From contig CAMBRH010000079.1 of NCBI GenBank assembly GCA_945870115.1, positions 1-12,438 of the forward strand: a stretch of DNA of 12,438 bases. The letters run 5' to 3'. A model generated the notes under the pieces. It was not told the DNA's origin. It ran no database searches and saw only the letters and a program-made list of their open reading frames with translations. Below are positions 1 to 7,680 of this stretch, piece after piece. The translations under genes were made by a program, and so were the position numbers. The DNA comes from Chitinophaga pinensis. Lineage in GTDB: Bacteria > Bacteroidota > Bacteroidia > Flavobacteriales_D > Crocinitomicaceae. How positions within the stretch are numbered: position 1 is the first letter of the stretch; each line of letters begins with the position of its first letter.

Positions 1-1043
1 AAAGGGGCAATTAACATGAAGGGAGCAAAAACTGCAGATGCACCATATTTAGAAAATTTATTTCCATTTTCAGTTTCAGCTCGAGCTTTCATCGACTGTA
101 ATTGATTTGTTTCTCTATCTTCCCAATATTTTGAAATTTCATTTTGCAAAGTTCCACCTAAAAACAAGAGTAATGCAGCAATTACCCAAACACCTATTGC
201 AATTTTTTTCCCAGATTGTATAAAGCTATTTTTACTTAATAATAAGACTGAAAATAGAGCAAAAAAAGCACTAATACCTACAACTGTTCTAAAGAAAAAA
301 AGTGAAAAGCCTAAACTAATAATTAGTAGTAAATTAAGATATGAAAAATGTTGATTTCGGATTAAATTATCTGCTCTTTCAATAAAAAAAGATATGAGAA
401 AAATCATTTCAGTTTCTTTTACATGCAGTCCGCAATAATATATAAAACTAGGAAAGAGCAGAGCTAAAAGTCCAGCAATTTTGGCTGTTTGTTCACCAAA
501 ATTATTTTTACAAATCTTAAAAATCAAGATACATGTATAAGCACTTAAAATAGCTTTAACAATTCGTGCAAGCAAAATGCTATTATCCGCAAAAAAATAA
601 ATAATTGATAAATAAACTGGGTAACCAGCATCCGAATAATTTCCCCCGACATAAGGTATGTATTTTGAAATAATTTGTTGGCTATGAAACAATTTATTAA
701 TCCAAATTGCTTCATTGTGATATCCTAAGGCGTCTCCTGTTTGAAATTCAAATGGAATTCCAGTCATATTCTCATAAAAAAAATAGGTGAAGATGACATA
801 AACTATTCTAATTATTAAAGCTAAAATAAATAATTTTTTTACAAAATTTTTCACAGGAATCGCTCTCCATTTCAAGGACAAAGATGACGCAAAATAAAAA
901 AAACAAAGCACTTCAAATAATCCAAAAACAATCCAATGTATCGGCATTATTTTATCCATAAAAAAGAATGAAATAATAAATAACAACGAAATATAAAGCA
1001 CAATCGCTTTATTTGTAAAATAATTTGGAAAAAACGTATTCAA
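1..1043 (-). CDS. Multi-pass membrane protein, probable GT-C/PMT-like glycosyltransferase, incomplete at 3' end
   Basis: Reading the minus strand from 1043 gives one open frame of 347 codons that runs off the window edge with no stop. I count about ten hydrophobic segments (near 13-29, 33-54, 69-90, 143-158, 162-178, 185-203, 210-221, 234-250, 253-270 and 281-297). The loop between helices 3 and 4 (about 91-142) carries GDALGYHNEA (103-112), with the acidic residue and DxxxYHxxA spacing found in the first extracytoplasmic loop of GT39/GT83-like enzymes. LFPSFIYYCGLHVKETEMIF (196-215) also resembles that group. The likely start is TTG at 1043, one base after the previous stop. A GTG at 1001 or an ATG at 959 would remove part or all of helix 1, and no in-frame ATG exists between 959 and the upstream in-frame stop at 1076-1074. 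An O-antigen polymerase is the alternative reading. Confidence 0.72.
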   Translation of the reverse strand, partial: MNTFFPNYFTNKAIVLYISLLFIISFFFMDKIMPIHWIVFGLFEVLCFFYFASSLSLKWRAIPVKNFVKKLFILALIIRIVYVIFTYFFYENMTGIPFEFQTGDALGYHNEAIWINKLFHSQQIISKYIPYVGGNYSDAGYPVYLSIIYFFADNSILLARIVKAILSAYTCILIFKICKNNFGEQTAKIAGLLALLFPSFIYYCGLHVKETEMIFLISFFIERADNLIRNQHFSYLNLLLIISLGFSLFFFRTVVGISAFFALFSVLLLSKNSFIQSGKKIAIGVWVIAALLLFLGGTLQNEISKYWEDRETNQLQSMKARAETENGNKFSKYGASAVFAPFMLIAP

Positions 1044-1044
1044 T

Positions 1045-1773
1045 TTATTTTGCTTTTTTAAGAACTTTCTTTTTCAAAAGTATTAATTTACTCGTAATTT
1101 TTGGACCTATAATTTTTTTAAAAAAATATTTTTTCACTTTATCTTTACCTGAAATCCATGAACCATTAAAATGATGGATACAAAATGTATTTTCAGTTAA
1201 ATTTAATATGCCAGATCTTTCCTTAGCACAAAAATAATCTTTTGGAAAAATATGCATGCAATCTTTATAGATTTGATAACTATTTTTTAAAATAAAGCCA
1301 TTTTTAACCATGATAGATGATATAATTTGAACATTTGTAGTGATATCTAAACTTCCATCTGCTTTAATAAAATTTCTATCTTGATAATAAGCTAATTGTT
1401 CTTTTGCCCATGCGCCATTTTTTTCACTTGCCATCATGCCTGTTGGAATATCCTTATCACTTTCAAAACCTGAAAAAGCAGGTAATGTTAAAAATTGATC
1501 CATATTTTTCAATACTTCAACATCCGTATCCATGTAAATTCCACCTTCATGAAAAAGAGCATATAATCTTACGTAATCAGAAACAAAAGCATATTTTTTT
1601 GATAGATATGCTTCTTTTACATAGCGATTACTTTCCAAATCAAAATTCTCTTCATTCCAAAGTTTTATTTCATAGTCAGGAAGAAAAATTTTCCACGACT
1701 CCATGCATTTTTCGGATAAAGCATTCATTTTACCTTTTCCAAACCAACAATAATGAATTACTTTCGGAATCAT
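1045..1773 (-). CDS. GT32-type glycosyltransferase (DxD sugar transferase, capsular polysaccharide type)
   Basis: Predicted cytoplasmic glycosyltransferase of 242 residues. It opens with IPKVIHYCWFG (2-12), the signature of the Gly_transf_sug/OCH1-like group. The block SDYVRLYALFHEGGIYMDTDVEV (65-87) carries the conserved D66 and R69 and the DxD metal site at 82-84. Late histidines (200-201) and W206 in HHFNGSW complete the usual pattern. Bacterial members often transfer Gal, GalNAc or Man in capsule and O-antigen clusters, but the sugar here cannot be told. The last 30 residues are strongly basic with hydrophobic positions, as if to rest on the membrane. The upstream sequence on the coding strand is an A-rich TAAATAAATACT with no Shine-Dalgarno, as is usual for Bacteroidota. 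One base separates its stop from the apparent TTG start of the next gene. Confidence 0.93.
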   Translation of the reverse strand: MIPKVIHYCWFGKGKMNALSEKCMESWKIFLPDYEIKLWNEENFDLESNRYVKEAYLSKKYAFVSDYVRLYALFHEGGIYMDTDVEVLKNMDQFLTLPAFSGFESDKDIPTGMMASEKNGAWAKEQLAYYQDRNFIKADGSLDITTNVQIISSIMVKNGFILKNSYQIYKDCMHIFPKDYFCAKERSGILNLTENTFCIHHFNGSWISGKDKVKKYFFKKIIGPKITSKLILLKKKVLKKAK

Positions 1774-1782
1774 AGTATTTAT

Positions 1783-2748
1783 TTAGTTTTTAATCTTTTT
1801 TGCAATCTTTTGTTTTATTATTGAACCCAACACCTTTAACTTAAAATAAAATTCTGTCAAAAAGCGCGGGAACTTGTAGTAAAAATAATAAATAAAATCT
1901 TGTTTTGAAAAATCAATTTTAGATATAATTTTTAAAACTTCATTGTAATTTTCTTTTTTTCGATAAAAATTATGTAATGATCTGATTTTTAATCCATCAA
2001 GCAGTAATTTTAATTGAGAATTATTTTTTTCTATTTCAGCTAAATAATCCAAATTAAAAATAACGTGTTCTTCCTTTTTCCACAATTTATTTCCTAAAGC
2101 ACGAGAATTAACTTCTACATCTTGATTAGAATAAGCCAAACATTTATTTAAAAAAGCAAATTTATTATTTAAAGAAATTCTTAGCCATAAATCTAAATCT
2201 TCTCCAAATTTTAGCTTCGGATTAAATCCACCAAGTTCTTCAAAAATCGATTTTTTCATAACAACAAAGGAACAATTTACTGGAACCCAAAAAGTGTTAG
2301 TGTAAACTTGATAATAATTGATATAACCACTTTTAAAATCTGAATTTACTCCAATGTTTGCTGAAATATTTTTCCCATTTTTCACCTTAAAATAAGAACT
2401 TGAATAAACAGCAGCATTTGAAAATGCTGAAATTAAACTTTCCATTTTCAATAAAAAATCTTTGTGCCACCAATCATCAGCATCTAAAAAAGCAATATTT
2501 TCAAATTGAGCATTTGCAACACCGAAATTTCTAGCAGTTGAAACTCCAGTATTTTCTTGAGAAATTATTTTAATTCGATTATCATTGAAAATTTCCAATT
2601 TGGAAAGACTCAAATCTGTTGATCCATCGTTTATTACAATTAATTCAAAATCAGAATAAGTTTGGTCTAAAACCGATTGAACAGCTTTTTGAATGTACTT
2701 CTCTTTATTATAAAGTGGAATTATTACTGAAAACATTTTTTCCGACAT
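1783..2748 (-). CDS. Family 2 glycosyltransferase with DADD motif
   Basis: Cytoplasmic GT2 enzyme of 321 residues. The GT-A domain is clear: FSVIIPLYNKEKYI (6-19), VINDGSTD (38-45), ENTGVSTARNFGV (65-77), FLDADDWW (87-94) with the metal-binding DxD aspartates, and FGEDLDLW (181-188), the usual ED of the catalytic base. This pattern is typical of O-antigen and capsule glycosyltransferases. The C-terminal third (about 220-321) is helical, and its end (about 300-321) is lysine-rich, as in several other enzymes of the locus. The ATG at 2748 is used here; an in-frame ATG at 2736 (MFSVIIP) is equally family-like and would shorten the protein by four residues. It starts five bases after the acyltransferase stop and is followed by a nine-base gap. 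Confidence 0.93.
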   Translation of the reverse strand: MSEKMFSVIIPLYNKEKYIQKAVQSVLDQTYSDFELIVINDGSTDLSLSKLEIFNDNRIKIISQENTGVSTARNFGVANAQFENIAFLDADDWWHKDFLLKMESLISAFSNAAVYSSSYFKVKNGKNISANIGVNSDFKSGYINYYQVYTNTFWVPVNCSFVVMKKSIFEELGGFNPKLKFGEDLDLWLRISLNNKFAFLNKCLAYSNQDVEVNSRALGNKLWKKEEHVIFNLDYLAEIEKNNSQLKLLLDGLKIRSLHNFYRKKENYNEVLKIISKIDFSKQDFIYYFYYKFPRFLTEFYFKLKVLGSIIKQKIAKKIKN

Positions 2749-2753
2749 TTATT

Positions 2754-3821
2754 TTAAACAATGGTATATTTACTTTTCATTTTCAGAAATTTTTTCTCAA
2801 ATAATTCGTAAGATAATTTTGATAATACGATTGTCAGCAAAATTACAATGCCATAAATGTAAATATTATTTTCAAGCGAAGAGTGGGCTTTATAATTGTA
2901 ATTTTTTGAAACCAAATAAATCATTAATGGATGAATTACATAAATACCATAAGAAATTTTACCTAAAAAATTAAGCATTTTTGTTTCTAAACTAAATTTA
3001 AAATTCTTATTTTCAACTTGACCTAAAATAATGAAAACTGAAATGATTGAAGTAATTTCAGCGCTAACAATTGCAGGTATTTTTAATAAATTAAAAGTCA
3101 ATAACACAAATAACATCCAAAAAAAGATTTGAACAAATTTATTTGTCATAAAATTTAAAATTTTATTGAATTTCTGAAAATAAATAATTGCTGCTAATGC
3201 GCCAATTAACATACAGTGAAACCTTGTCACAGTAATGATTCTATAAATAAAATCGTCTTTCCCTAAAAAAAAACGAGCTGAAAATTTTACTAAAAATAAG
3301 AAAACGATAAAATAAAAGATAGAAATGAATAATTTATTTTTAAATATTTTAATAAACCAAGGCCAAAAAGCATAAAATTGCTCTTCGACACTGATGCTCC
3401 AAAAATGCATAATTAAATGTACTCCTTGTGCTAGTGCAAAAGGAATATTTGCAGTAAAAAATAAATAATAAAAAATTGAATTTGAAAAAATTTCAGTTTT
3501 ATCATTGTAAATAAAACAAACAACTAAGCAAAAGACAATAAATAAATAATATAATGGCCAAATTCTTAATATTCTTCTAACATAGAATTTTTTGACATCA
3601 ATTTTTGATTTTTTATCTTCGTTTAAGAGTAAAAAGGTTATTAAAAAACCGCTTAAAACAAAAAATAAAGTTACTCCATCAAAACCTGTTTTGATAGCTA
3701 AAATTGAACTTGAAAAATTAGAATATTCTGGTTGTGAAACATGCGAAATCAAAATTGAAATTGCAGCAATTGCTCTTAAACCATTTAATCCTTTTAAATA
3801 AATAGAATTTGAGTTTTCCAT
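2754..3821 (-). CDS. Membrane O-acyltransferase, OafA/NodX-type acyltransferase-3 family
   Basis: Multi-pass inner-membrane protein of 355 residues, about ten hydrophobic helices, predicted to acylate (often acetylate) a sugar of the glycan. All the usual motifs are present: GLRAIAAISILISH (14-27) with conserved histidine 27, LFFVLSGFLIT (52-62), the basic YVRRILRIWPLYY (80-92) with R82, R83 and R86, and FWSISVEEQFYAFWP (140-154). The last of these is the WSxxxEEqFY signature of the OafA branch. There is no fused SGNH esterase domain, so it is the short, membrane-only form. A run of nine T residues on the coding strand lies at codons 183-186, where slippage would truncate the protein. It sits between two GT2 genes with five-base gaps on both sides. 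Confidence 0.94.
   Translation of the reverse strand: MENSNSIYLKGLNGLRAIAAISILISHVSQPEYSNFSSSILAIKTGFDGVTLFFVLSGFLITFLLLNEDKKSKIDVKKFYVRRILRIWPLYYLFIVFCLVVCFIYNDKTEIFSNSIFYYLFFTANIPFALAQGVHLIMHFWSISVEEQFYAFWPWFIKIFKNKLFISIFYFIVFLFLVKFSARFFLGKDDFIYRIITVTRFHCMLIGALAAIIYFQKFNKILNFMTNKFVQIFFWMLFVLLTFNLLKIPAIVSAEITSIISVFIILGQVENKNFKFSLETKMLNFLGKISYGIYVIHPLMIYLVSKNYNYKAHSSLENNIYIYGIVILLTIVLSKLSYELFEKKFLKMKSKYTIV
3265..3273 (-). repeat. T9 homopolymer within the OafA-type acyltransferase gene
   Basis: Nine T residues in a row on the coding strand, at codons 183-186 (RFFL). Slippage would truncate the acyltransferase about halfway, which is how some surface-glycan acyltransferases are switched on and off in other bacteria. 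Variation here is not shown by this single sequence. Confidence 0.9.
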
Positions 3822-3826
3822 TAAAG

Positions 3827-4630
3827 TTAATTTTTTTTTGCCCTTTTTTCAATTTTAAATAAAACTCTTTCTAAAAACCAAACAAATTTAAAAATCAATT
3901 TGTGCCTTTTTAGCCGTTGAACCATTTCAATTTCTCTCCAATGATTATCATAATCTAATAAAATAGATTTTGGCAATTTTTCTTCTAGTACTTTTCTTCT
4001 TTCTGCTTTATCTAATACCGAATTTGTTGAACTTATTCCTGTCATATCAAAAATGGTGACATCAATATCAACATATTTAACTGGTTCATTGCCTAAAGCT
4101 ACTGAATCTAAAAAGAATTTCCAGTCAGAAACAATTTTTAAAGATTCGTCATATAAACCATATTTTGTAAACAACGATTTAAGGATATAAGACGGAGAAT
4201 GATTCAGTGATCCAATATAAAAAGGCAACATTGAATTTGTATTTATTGATGTATTTTTAAATATTCTGCCACTAGGCCAAACTTTAATCATGTTACCATA
4301 TAAAACTGATTCTTCACCTAATTTATTAAGCATCAATGTTGTAACTTCATTATTAGCTAAAAAATCACCTGAATTTAAAAATTGTAAATATTCACCTTTT
4401 GCAGCTAAAATACCTTTATTCATTGCATTGTAAATCCCTTTATCTGGTTCAGAAATCCAATATGTAATTTTGTCTTGGTATTTTTGAATAATTTCTTTGC
4501 TACCATCAGTCGATCCACCATCAATGACAATGTACTCAAAATCTGTTGCAGTTTGTTTTATTACGCTTTCGATAGTTTTGTTTAATTCGACAGCATTATT
4601 AAAATTAATGGTGATAATCGATAGCCTCAT
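3827..4630 (-). CDS. Family 2 glycosyltransferase, WcaE-like
   Basis: Cytoplasmic GT2 enzyme of 267 residues from the chosen start. It shows SIITINFNN (4-12), VIDGGSTDGS (35-44), WISEPDKGIYNAMNKG (58-73) and FLNSGD (84-89). The NSGD form in place of DxD, and the EPDKGIYNAMNKG block, are characteristic of the colanic-acid WcaE group and relatives. SDWKFF (168-173) fits the catalytic-base region. The start at 4630 (MRLSIITIN) is preferred over an in-frame ATG at 4669 because the extra residues are only the neighbour's reading frame in another phase, and 4630 gives the ATGA overlap used elsewhere here. The C-terminus (about 243-267) is basic, and its last codons lie in a run of nine A residues. 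Five bases separate it from the next gene. Confidence 0.92.
   Translation of the reverse strand: MRLSIITINFNNAVELNKTIESVIKQTATDFEYIVIDGGSTDGSKEIIQKYQDKITYWISEPDKGIYNAMNKGILAAKGEYLQFLNSGDFLANNEVTTLMLNKLGEESVLYGNMIKVWPSGRIFKNTSINTNSMLPFYIGSLNHSPSYILKSLFTKYGLYDESLKIVSDWKFFLDSVALGNEPVKYVDIDVTIFDMTGISSTNSVLDKAERRKVLEEKLPKSILLDYDNHWREIEMVQRLKRHKLIFKFVWFLERVLFKIEKRAKKN
3831..3839 (-). repeat. A9 homopolymer at the end of the WcaE-like GT2 gene
   Basis: Nine A residues on the coding strand cover the last codons (AKKN) just before the stop. A slip would change only the C-terminal residues and the distance to the acyltransferase start, so a strong effect on the enzyme is unlikely. Confidence 0.88.
4627..4630 (-). 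promoter_or_regulatory. Translational coupling site GT-B/GT2 (ATGA overlap)
   Basis: ATGA joins the GT-B stop to the start of the WcaE-like GT2. It settles the GT2 start at 4630 against an in-frame ATG at 4669, which lies inside the end of the preceding gene and adds no family-like sequence. Confidence 0.84.
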
Positions 4631-5817
4631 TTTAATAATTGATTTGTATTTGAGTAAAATGAATAACAATATTCTTCAACCAAACTCATAGAGTTTAATT
4701 CATCATTATATAAATTTAGTGAGTTGAATTTAAAATCTTCATTTAAATTTATCAACTTAATTTCTGATAAATTTTCGATTACACATCCAAAATTATACTT
4801 CTTATTTAATTCTTTATAAATCCTAGAATTACGAGTAATCACTGGAATTCCTTGACTCATAAAACAAGAAAATTTTCCTGATGCTAAACCAATTTCTTCA
4901 ATATTTTTGCCTGTATAAGGTGAACTTTCATCTTTTTCATATAAAACCAAAGCAAAATCTGCTATATGTAAAAAGCTTAAATATTCTTCGTAATCAGAAA
5001 AAATTGTTTTATGAATTAAAACTGGAAAACCTTGTTTCTCTAATTCTACTAATTTGGAATGAATTGGATTTTCTAAATTCAGCTCGCTTTTTGAGTGAAT
5101 AACTACTAATTGGTTTTCAGCTAATCCTGATTCAAGCAAGTTAATTATCAAATCTCCTCCACTCCATTTTTCCAAACTTCCGCTATGAAGTAAAACAATT
5201 TTATCATCAGGAATTGATATTTTTTTTCTCCAATTTGATTTATATTCGCCTTCAATTATTCCAACATTAGGTGAAACTGGTATCAAAAATGTTTTAAATT
5301 TTGTCGTGTCTAAGTTATTTTCTTGAACTAATAATTGCTTTCTAACTTCATCTTGAATCACAAGAAAATCAATAAATTTTGAATAATTGATCTCCTTTTC
5401 TTTAATTTTTCTAAAATAATCAAGGTTTTTCACCTCGTTTCTGAAAAATATTTCAAAAGAAAAATAATGTAAAATAGATTTTTTTAAAAATCGTTTAATT
5501 CTTCCAGCATAAATCAAACCAATAGGATCAATACCAACAATGTGCTTGATTTTATTTTTTTGACAAAAGCGAATTAATTTTATTAAAAAAATAATTTTTG
5601 GAAGCCAAGATTTTACTTTTTTACTCCAATTAACTGAAAAATCAGGCAACTCCATGAAATTTATCTCAGTTAAATGACTTGGAGTATCGATAATTTGTTT
5701 TGGTGCAAGAATTGTTACTTTTAATTTCTTTGTCAAAATCATTTTATCCAAAACAGCAACTAACGTTGGATTTGAAAATGTATCTTTATTCGGATTTATG
5801 AATAAAACGTGCTTCAT
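4627..5817 (-). CDS. GT-B fold glycosyltransferase (GT4-like)
   Basis: Predicted cytoplasmic, retaining-type glycosyltransferase of 396 residues. The N-terminal acceptor half begins MKHVLFINPNKDTFSNP. It is strongly basic and hydrophobic between about 66 and 128, which would suit a peripheral membrane position. The donor-binding half starts near residue 205 with VLLHSGSLEKWSGG (208-221) and contains IEEIGLASGKFSCFMSQGIPVI (306-327). In GT4-like enzymes that second region carries the glutamate pair and the glycine-rich loop that hold the nucleotide sugar. Divergence from textbook GT4 members is considerable, so the family label is approximate. The start codon overlaps the aminotransferase stop by one base (TAATG), and the stop overlaps the next start (ATGA). 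Its position suggests it may transfer the amino sugar made by its neighbour; this is inference. Confidence 0.83.
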   Translation of the reverse strand: MKHVLFINPNKDTFSNPTLVAVLDKMILTKKLKVTILAPKQIIDTPSHLTEINFMELPDFSVNWSKKVKSWLPKIIFLIKLIRFCQKNKIKHIVGIDPIGLIYAGRIKRFLKKSILHYFSFEIFFRNEVKNLDYFRKIKEKEINYSKFIDFLVIQDEVRKQLLVQENNLDTTKFKTFLIPVSPNVGIIEGEYKSNWRKKISIPDDKIVLLHSGSLEKWSGGDLIINLLESGLAENQLVVIHSKSELNLENPIHSKLVELEKQGFPVLIHKTIFSDYEEYLSFLHIADFALVLYEKDESSPYTGKNIEEIGLASGKFSCFMSQGIPVITRNSRIYKELNKKYNFGCVIENLSEIKLINLNEDFKFNSLNLYNDELNSMSLVEEYCYSFYSNTNQLLK

Positions 5818-5819
5818 TA
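5815..5819 (-). promoter_or_regulatory. Translational coupling site aminotransferase/GT-B (TAATG overlap)
   Basis: The coding strand reads TAATG: the TAA stop of the aminotransferase shares its last A with the ATG of the GT-B glycosyltransferase. Re-initiation at this junction would tie production of the amino sugar to that of the candidate transferase. Confidence 0.82.
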
Positions 5820-6920
5820 ACTTTTTAATACTTCAATTACGCGATCAATTTCTTCATCTTTTAGACCCAAGCCACTTGGAACATAAAATCCATTTCGTGC
5901 AATTTTCTCTGCATTTGGATAAGATTCGTTTTTGAAAAGTCCCATTTTTAGAAAAACTGGTTGTTCGTGCATGCACCAAAAAAATGGGCGGGTGCCAATT
6001 TTATTTTCTGTCAATTTTTCAACTGTCTGAAGCATTAATTCTTCACTTTCAGCAACTAGCCCAAAAATCCAATAAATATTTTCTGCAAAATCCTTTTTAG
6101 AAACAGGTAAGGAAAATCCTTGAATATTTTTTAATCCATTCAAATATTTTAAACCTATTTCTCTTTTTCGTTGAATGTGGAAATCAATTTTTTCTAATTG
6201 TGCTAAACCCAAAGCAGCTTGCATGTTTGTCATACGGTAATTCCAGCCAATTTCTTCATGCACAAATCTTCTTCCATTAGGCTCGAAAGCTAAATTTCTC
6301 AACTTTTTACATCTTTCAGCCAGATTTTCGTCATTGCAAACTAACATTCCACCCTCACCAGTTGTAATGTGTTTATTTGGATAAAAACTAAAAATACTGA
6401 TATCTCCAAAACTTCCACATTTTTGATCTTTGTATGTTTGTCCATGCATTTCTGCTGCATCTTCAATCAAAAATAATTTATGTTTTTTGCACAAATCCAA
6501 AATTGGATCCATATCAACAGGAAGTCCATAAATATGAACAACTAATATTGCTTTCGTTTTTGAAGTGATTTTTGCTTCGATTTGTGAAACATCCATGTTC
6601 CAAGATTCTAATTCACAATCGATTAAAACTGGAATTGCACCAGCCGTAACAACAGACTGCGCTGGACTTATGATGGTAAAGGTTGGCATAATTACCTCAT
6701 CTCCAGAACCAATATTAAGCGCTTTTATAGCGATATCTAAAGCAGCAGATCCATTCGAAACAGCGATTCCAAATTTACGATCAACGTAGCTTGAAAAATT
6801 TGCTTCAAACTTTGAAATAAATGGTCCTTCACTTGAAATCCAACCAGTTTCAATACATTCAGTTAAATATTTCAGTTCGTTACCAGATAATAATGGCGTA
6901 TTTACAGGAATTGGATTCAT
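5817..6920 (-). CDS. PLP-dependent sugar aminotransferase, DegT/DnrJ/EryC1/StrS family, perosamine-synthase-like
   Basis: Transfers an amino group, usually from glutamate, to a 4-keto-6-deoxy sugar nucleotide. Counting from the chosen start (367 residues), the PLP-binding lysine is K183 in SFYPNKHITTGEGG. The cofactor-nitrogen aspartate is D154 in IEDAAE, and the phosphate-binding SNGSAALD begins near 55. The lysine is intact, so this is an aminotransferase and not a ColD-like dehydratase. The N-terminal pattern (GNELKYLTECIETGWISSEG), HIYGLPVD, and the late TRPFFWCMHEQPVF are typical of GDP-perosamine synthases (PerA/RfbE); other 4-aminotransferases share parts of this. The start at 6920 is preferred over an upstream ATG at 6959 because MNPIPVNTPLL is the usual family N-terminus and gives an ATGA overlap. 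No GDP-mannose 4,6-dehydratase gene is visible in the window to supply its substrate. Confidence 0.94.
   Translation of the reverse strand: MNPIPVNTPLLSGNELKYLTECIETGWISSEGPFISKFEANFSSYVDRKFGIAVSNGSAALDIAIKALNIGSGDEVIMPTFTIISPAQSVVTAGAIPVLIDCELESWNMDVSQIEAKITSKTKAILVVHIYGLPVDMDPILDLCKKHKLFLIEDAAEMHGQTYKDQKCGSFGDISIFSFYPNKHITTGEGGMLVCNDENLAERCKKLRNLAFEPNGRRFVHEEIGWNYRMTNMQAALGLAQLEKIDFHIQRKREIGLKYLNGLKNIQGFSLPVSKKDFAENIYWIFGLVAESEELMLQTVEKLTENKIGTRPFFWCMHEQPVFLKMGLFKNESYPNAEKIARNGFYVPSGLGLKDEEIDRVIEVLKS
6917..6920 (-). promoter_or_regulatory. Translational coupling site methyltransferase/aminotransferase (ATGA overlap)
   Basis: ATGA on the coding strand joins the stop of the TylM1-like methyltransferase to the ATG of the aminotransferase. 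This junction decides the aminotransferase start: the upstream ATG at 6959 would add 13 residues that are only an out-of-phase reading of the methyltransferase gene. Confidence 0.85.
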
Positions 6921-7678
6921 AAGGATTTCACTTTTTGTAAAATAAAACAAACTGCCCAAGTTTCTAAACTTGGATCGGCTTTGGTAATTAATTCTTCTAC
7001 TTTTAAAATTTTAAAACCGCTATTTTGAGCAATTATTTCCATTTCTGGAATAGAAAAATGACGCATTAAATGTGTTTCAGACAGATTTTCTGATTCATGG
7101 TTCGATTTATCTTCAATGCTAATATTAAATTTAACTGAAACAGTATTTTTTAAAATATCCAATGTTGATTGAGCTGTGCGATGAACTTTTATTTCATCAT
7201 TTTCAAATTCTTTGATTCTATTTTCTGGCTTAATTGCATAAACTGCTGGTGTAAACCAACAATCAAAAAGGAAAATTCCATCATTTTCTAAATGTGTATT
7301 TACATTTTTGAAACAGGAAAGCAAATCATTGTTTTCAGTTAAATAACTGACTACATGAAACATAGAAATAACTGCATCAAATTTTTTGTATAATTCAAAA
7401 TTTGAAATATCAGCAATTATTGGTTCAAAATTTGGAATATTTTTCTTTTTTGCCTCAAAAATCATCTCTTCACTCCTGTCCAAACCTGTTATAGAAAATC
7501 CTTTTTCTGAAAAATATTTTGCGTGAGCTCCGCTTCCACAGCCTAATTCTAAAATTTCAGTAATATTTTTTTTTGAGTCTAATAATGATTTTATTACGTA
7601 ATTTACCTCTGAAGAATAATCTTTATCATGATACATTAAATCGTAATATTTGCTATATAAATTGAAATTCGTCGCCAT
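6917..7678 (-). CDS. SAM-dependent methyltransferase resembling deoxyamino-sugar N-methyltransferases (TylM1/DesVI type)
   Basis: Soluble class I methyltransferase of 253 residues. Motif I LELGCGSG is at 43-50, the ribose-binding acidic residue is D67, and IADI (88-91) follows. From memory of the family, several features resemble TylM1/DesVI, the enzymes that dimethylate the amino group of dTDP-amino sugars in macrolide pathways: the N-terminal YYDLMYHDKDY (11-21), the AVISMFHVVSYL segment (102-113), and a late HLMRHFSIPEME stretch. This similarity could not be tested by search. Its stop overlaps the start of a PLP sugar aminotransferase gene (ATGA), which fits action on that enzyme's product. 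An O-methyltransferase acting on another sugar is the main alternative. A run of nine A residues occurs early in the coding strand, around codons 35-38. Confidence 0.87.
   Translation of the reverse strand: MATNFNLYSKYYDLMYHDKDYSSEVNYVIKSLLDSKKNITEILELGCGSGAHAKYFSEKGFSITGLDRSEEMIFEAKKKNIPNFEPIIADISNFELYKKFDAVISMFHVVSYLTENNDLLSCFKNVNTHLENDGIFLFDCWFTPAVYAIKPENRIKEFENDEIKVHRTAQSTLDILKNTVSVKFNISIEDKSNHESENLSETHLMRHFSIPEMEIIAQNSGFKILKVEELITKADPSLETWAVCFILQKVKSL
7566..7574 (-). repeat. A9 homopolymer within the TylM1-like methyltransferase gene
   Basis: Nine A residues in a row on the coding strand, at codons about 35-38 (SKKN). A one-base slip here would destroy the SAM-binding motif that follows. 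It may be only a consequence of AT-rich DNA and lysine codons. Confidence 0.9.
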
Positions 7679-7680
7679 CT

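Noticed and set aside
740..752. Perfect 13-base palindrome TTTGAAATTCAAA
   Set aside because: It sits inside the coding sequence of the membrane protein (PFEFQ) with no partner copies, and short AT palindromes are expected by chance here.
1404..1775. Plus-strand open frame of 123 codons opposite the GT32-type gene
   Set aside because: It is wholly antisense to a gene with clear family motifs, its product shows no domain, and it has no partner genes on that strand.
3265..3839. T runs at 3265-3273 and 3831-3839 as transcription terminators
   Set aside because: Neither run follows a GC-rich stem; the first lies mid-gene, and the second is a run of A on the transcribed coding strand.
4631..4669. 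N-terminal extension of the WcaE-like GT2 (13 residues from an ATG at 4669)
   Set aside because: The GT2 fold normally starts within a few residues of SIITINFN, and the ATG at 4630 overlaps the previous stop as elsewhere in the operon.
2619..5102. Short plus-strand open frames at 2619-2804, 3592-3801, 4497-4691 and 4881-5102
   Set aside because: All are 60-75 codons, lie opposite well-supported genes, and their low-complexity products mirror the codon pattern of the opposite strand.
6565..6789. Plus-strand open frame of 74 codons opposite the aminotransferase gene
   Set aside because: It is antisense to the conserved substrate-binding part of the aminotransferase and shows no recognisable motif.
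6921..6959. N-terminal extension of the aminotransferase (13 residues from an ATG at 6959)
   Set aside because: It lies inside the methyltransferase gene, does not resemble the family N-terminus, and MNPIPVNTPLL at 6920 fits both family and ATGA coupling.
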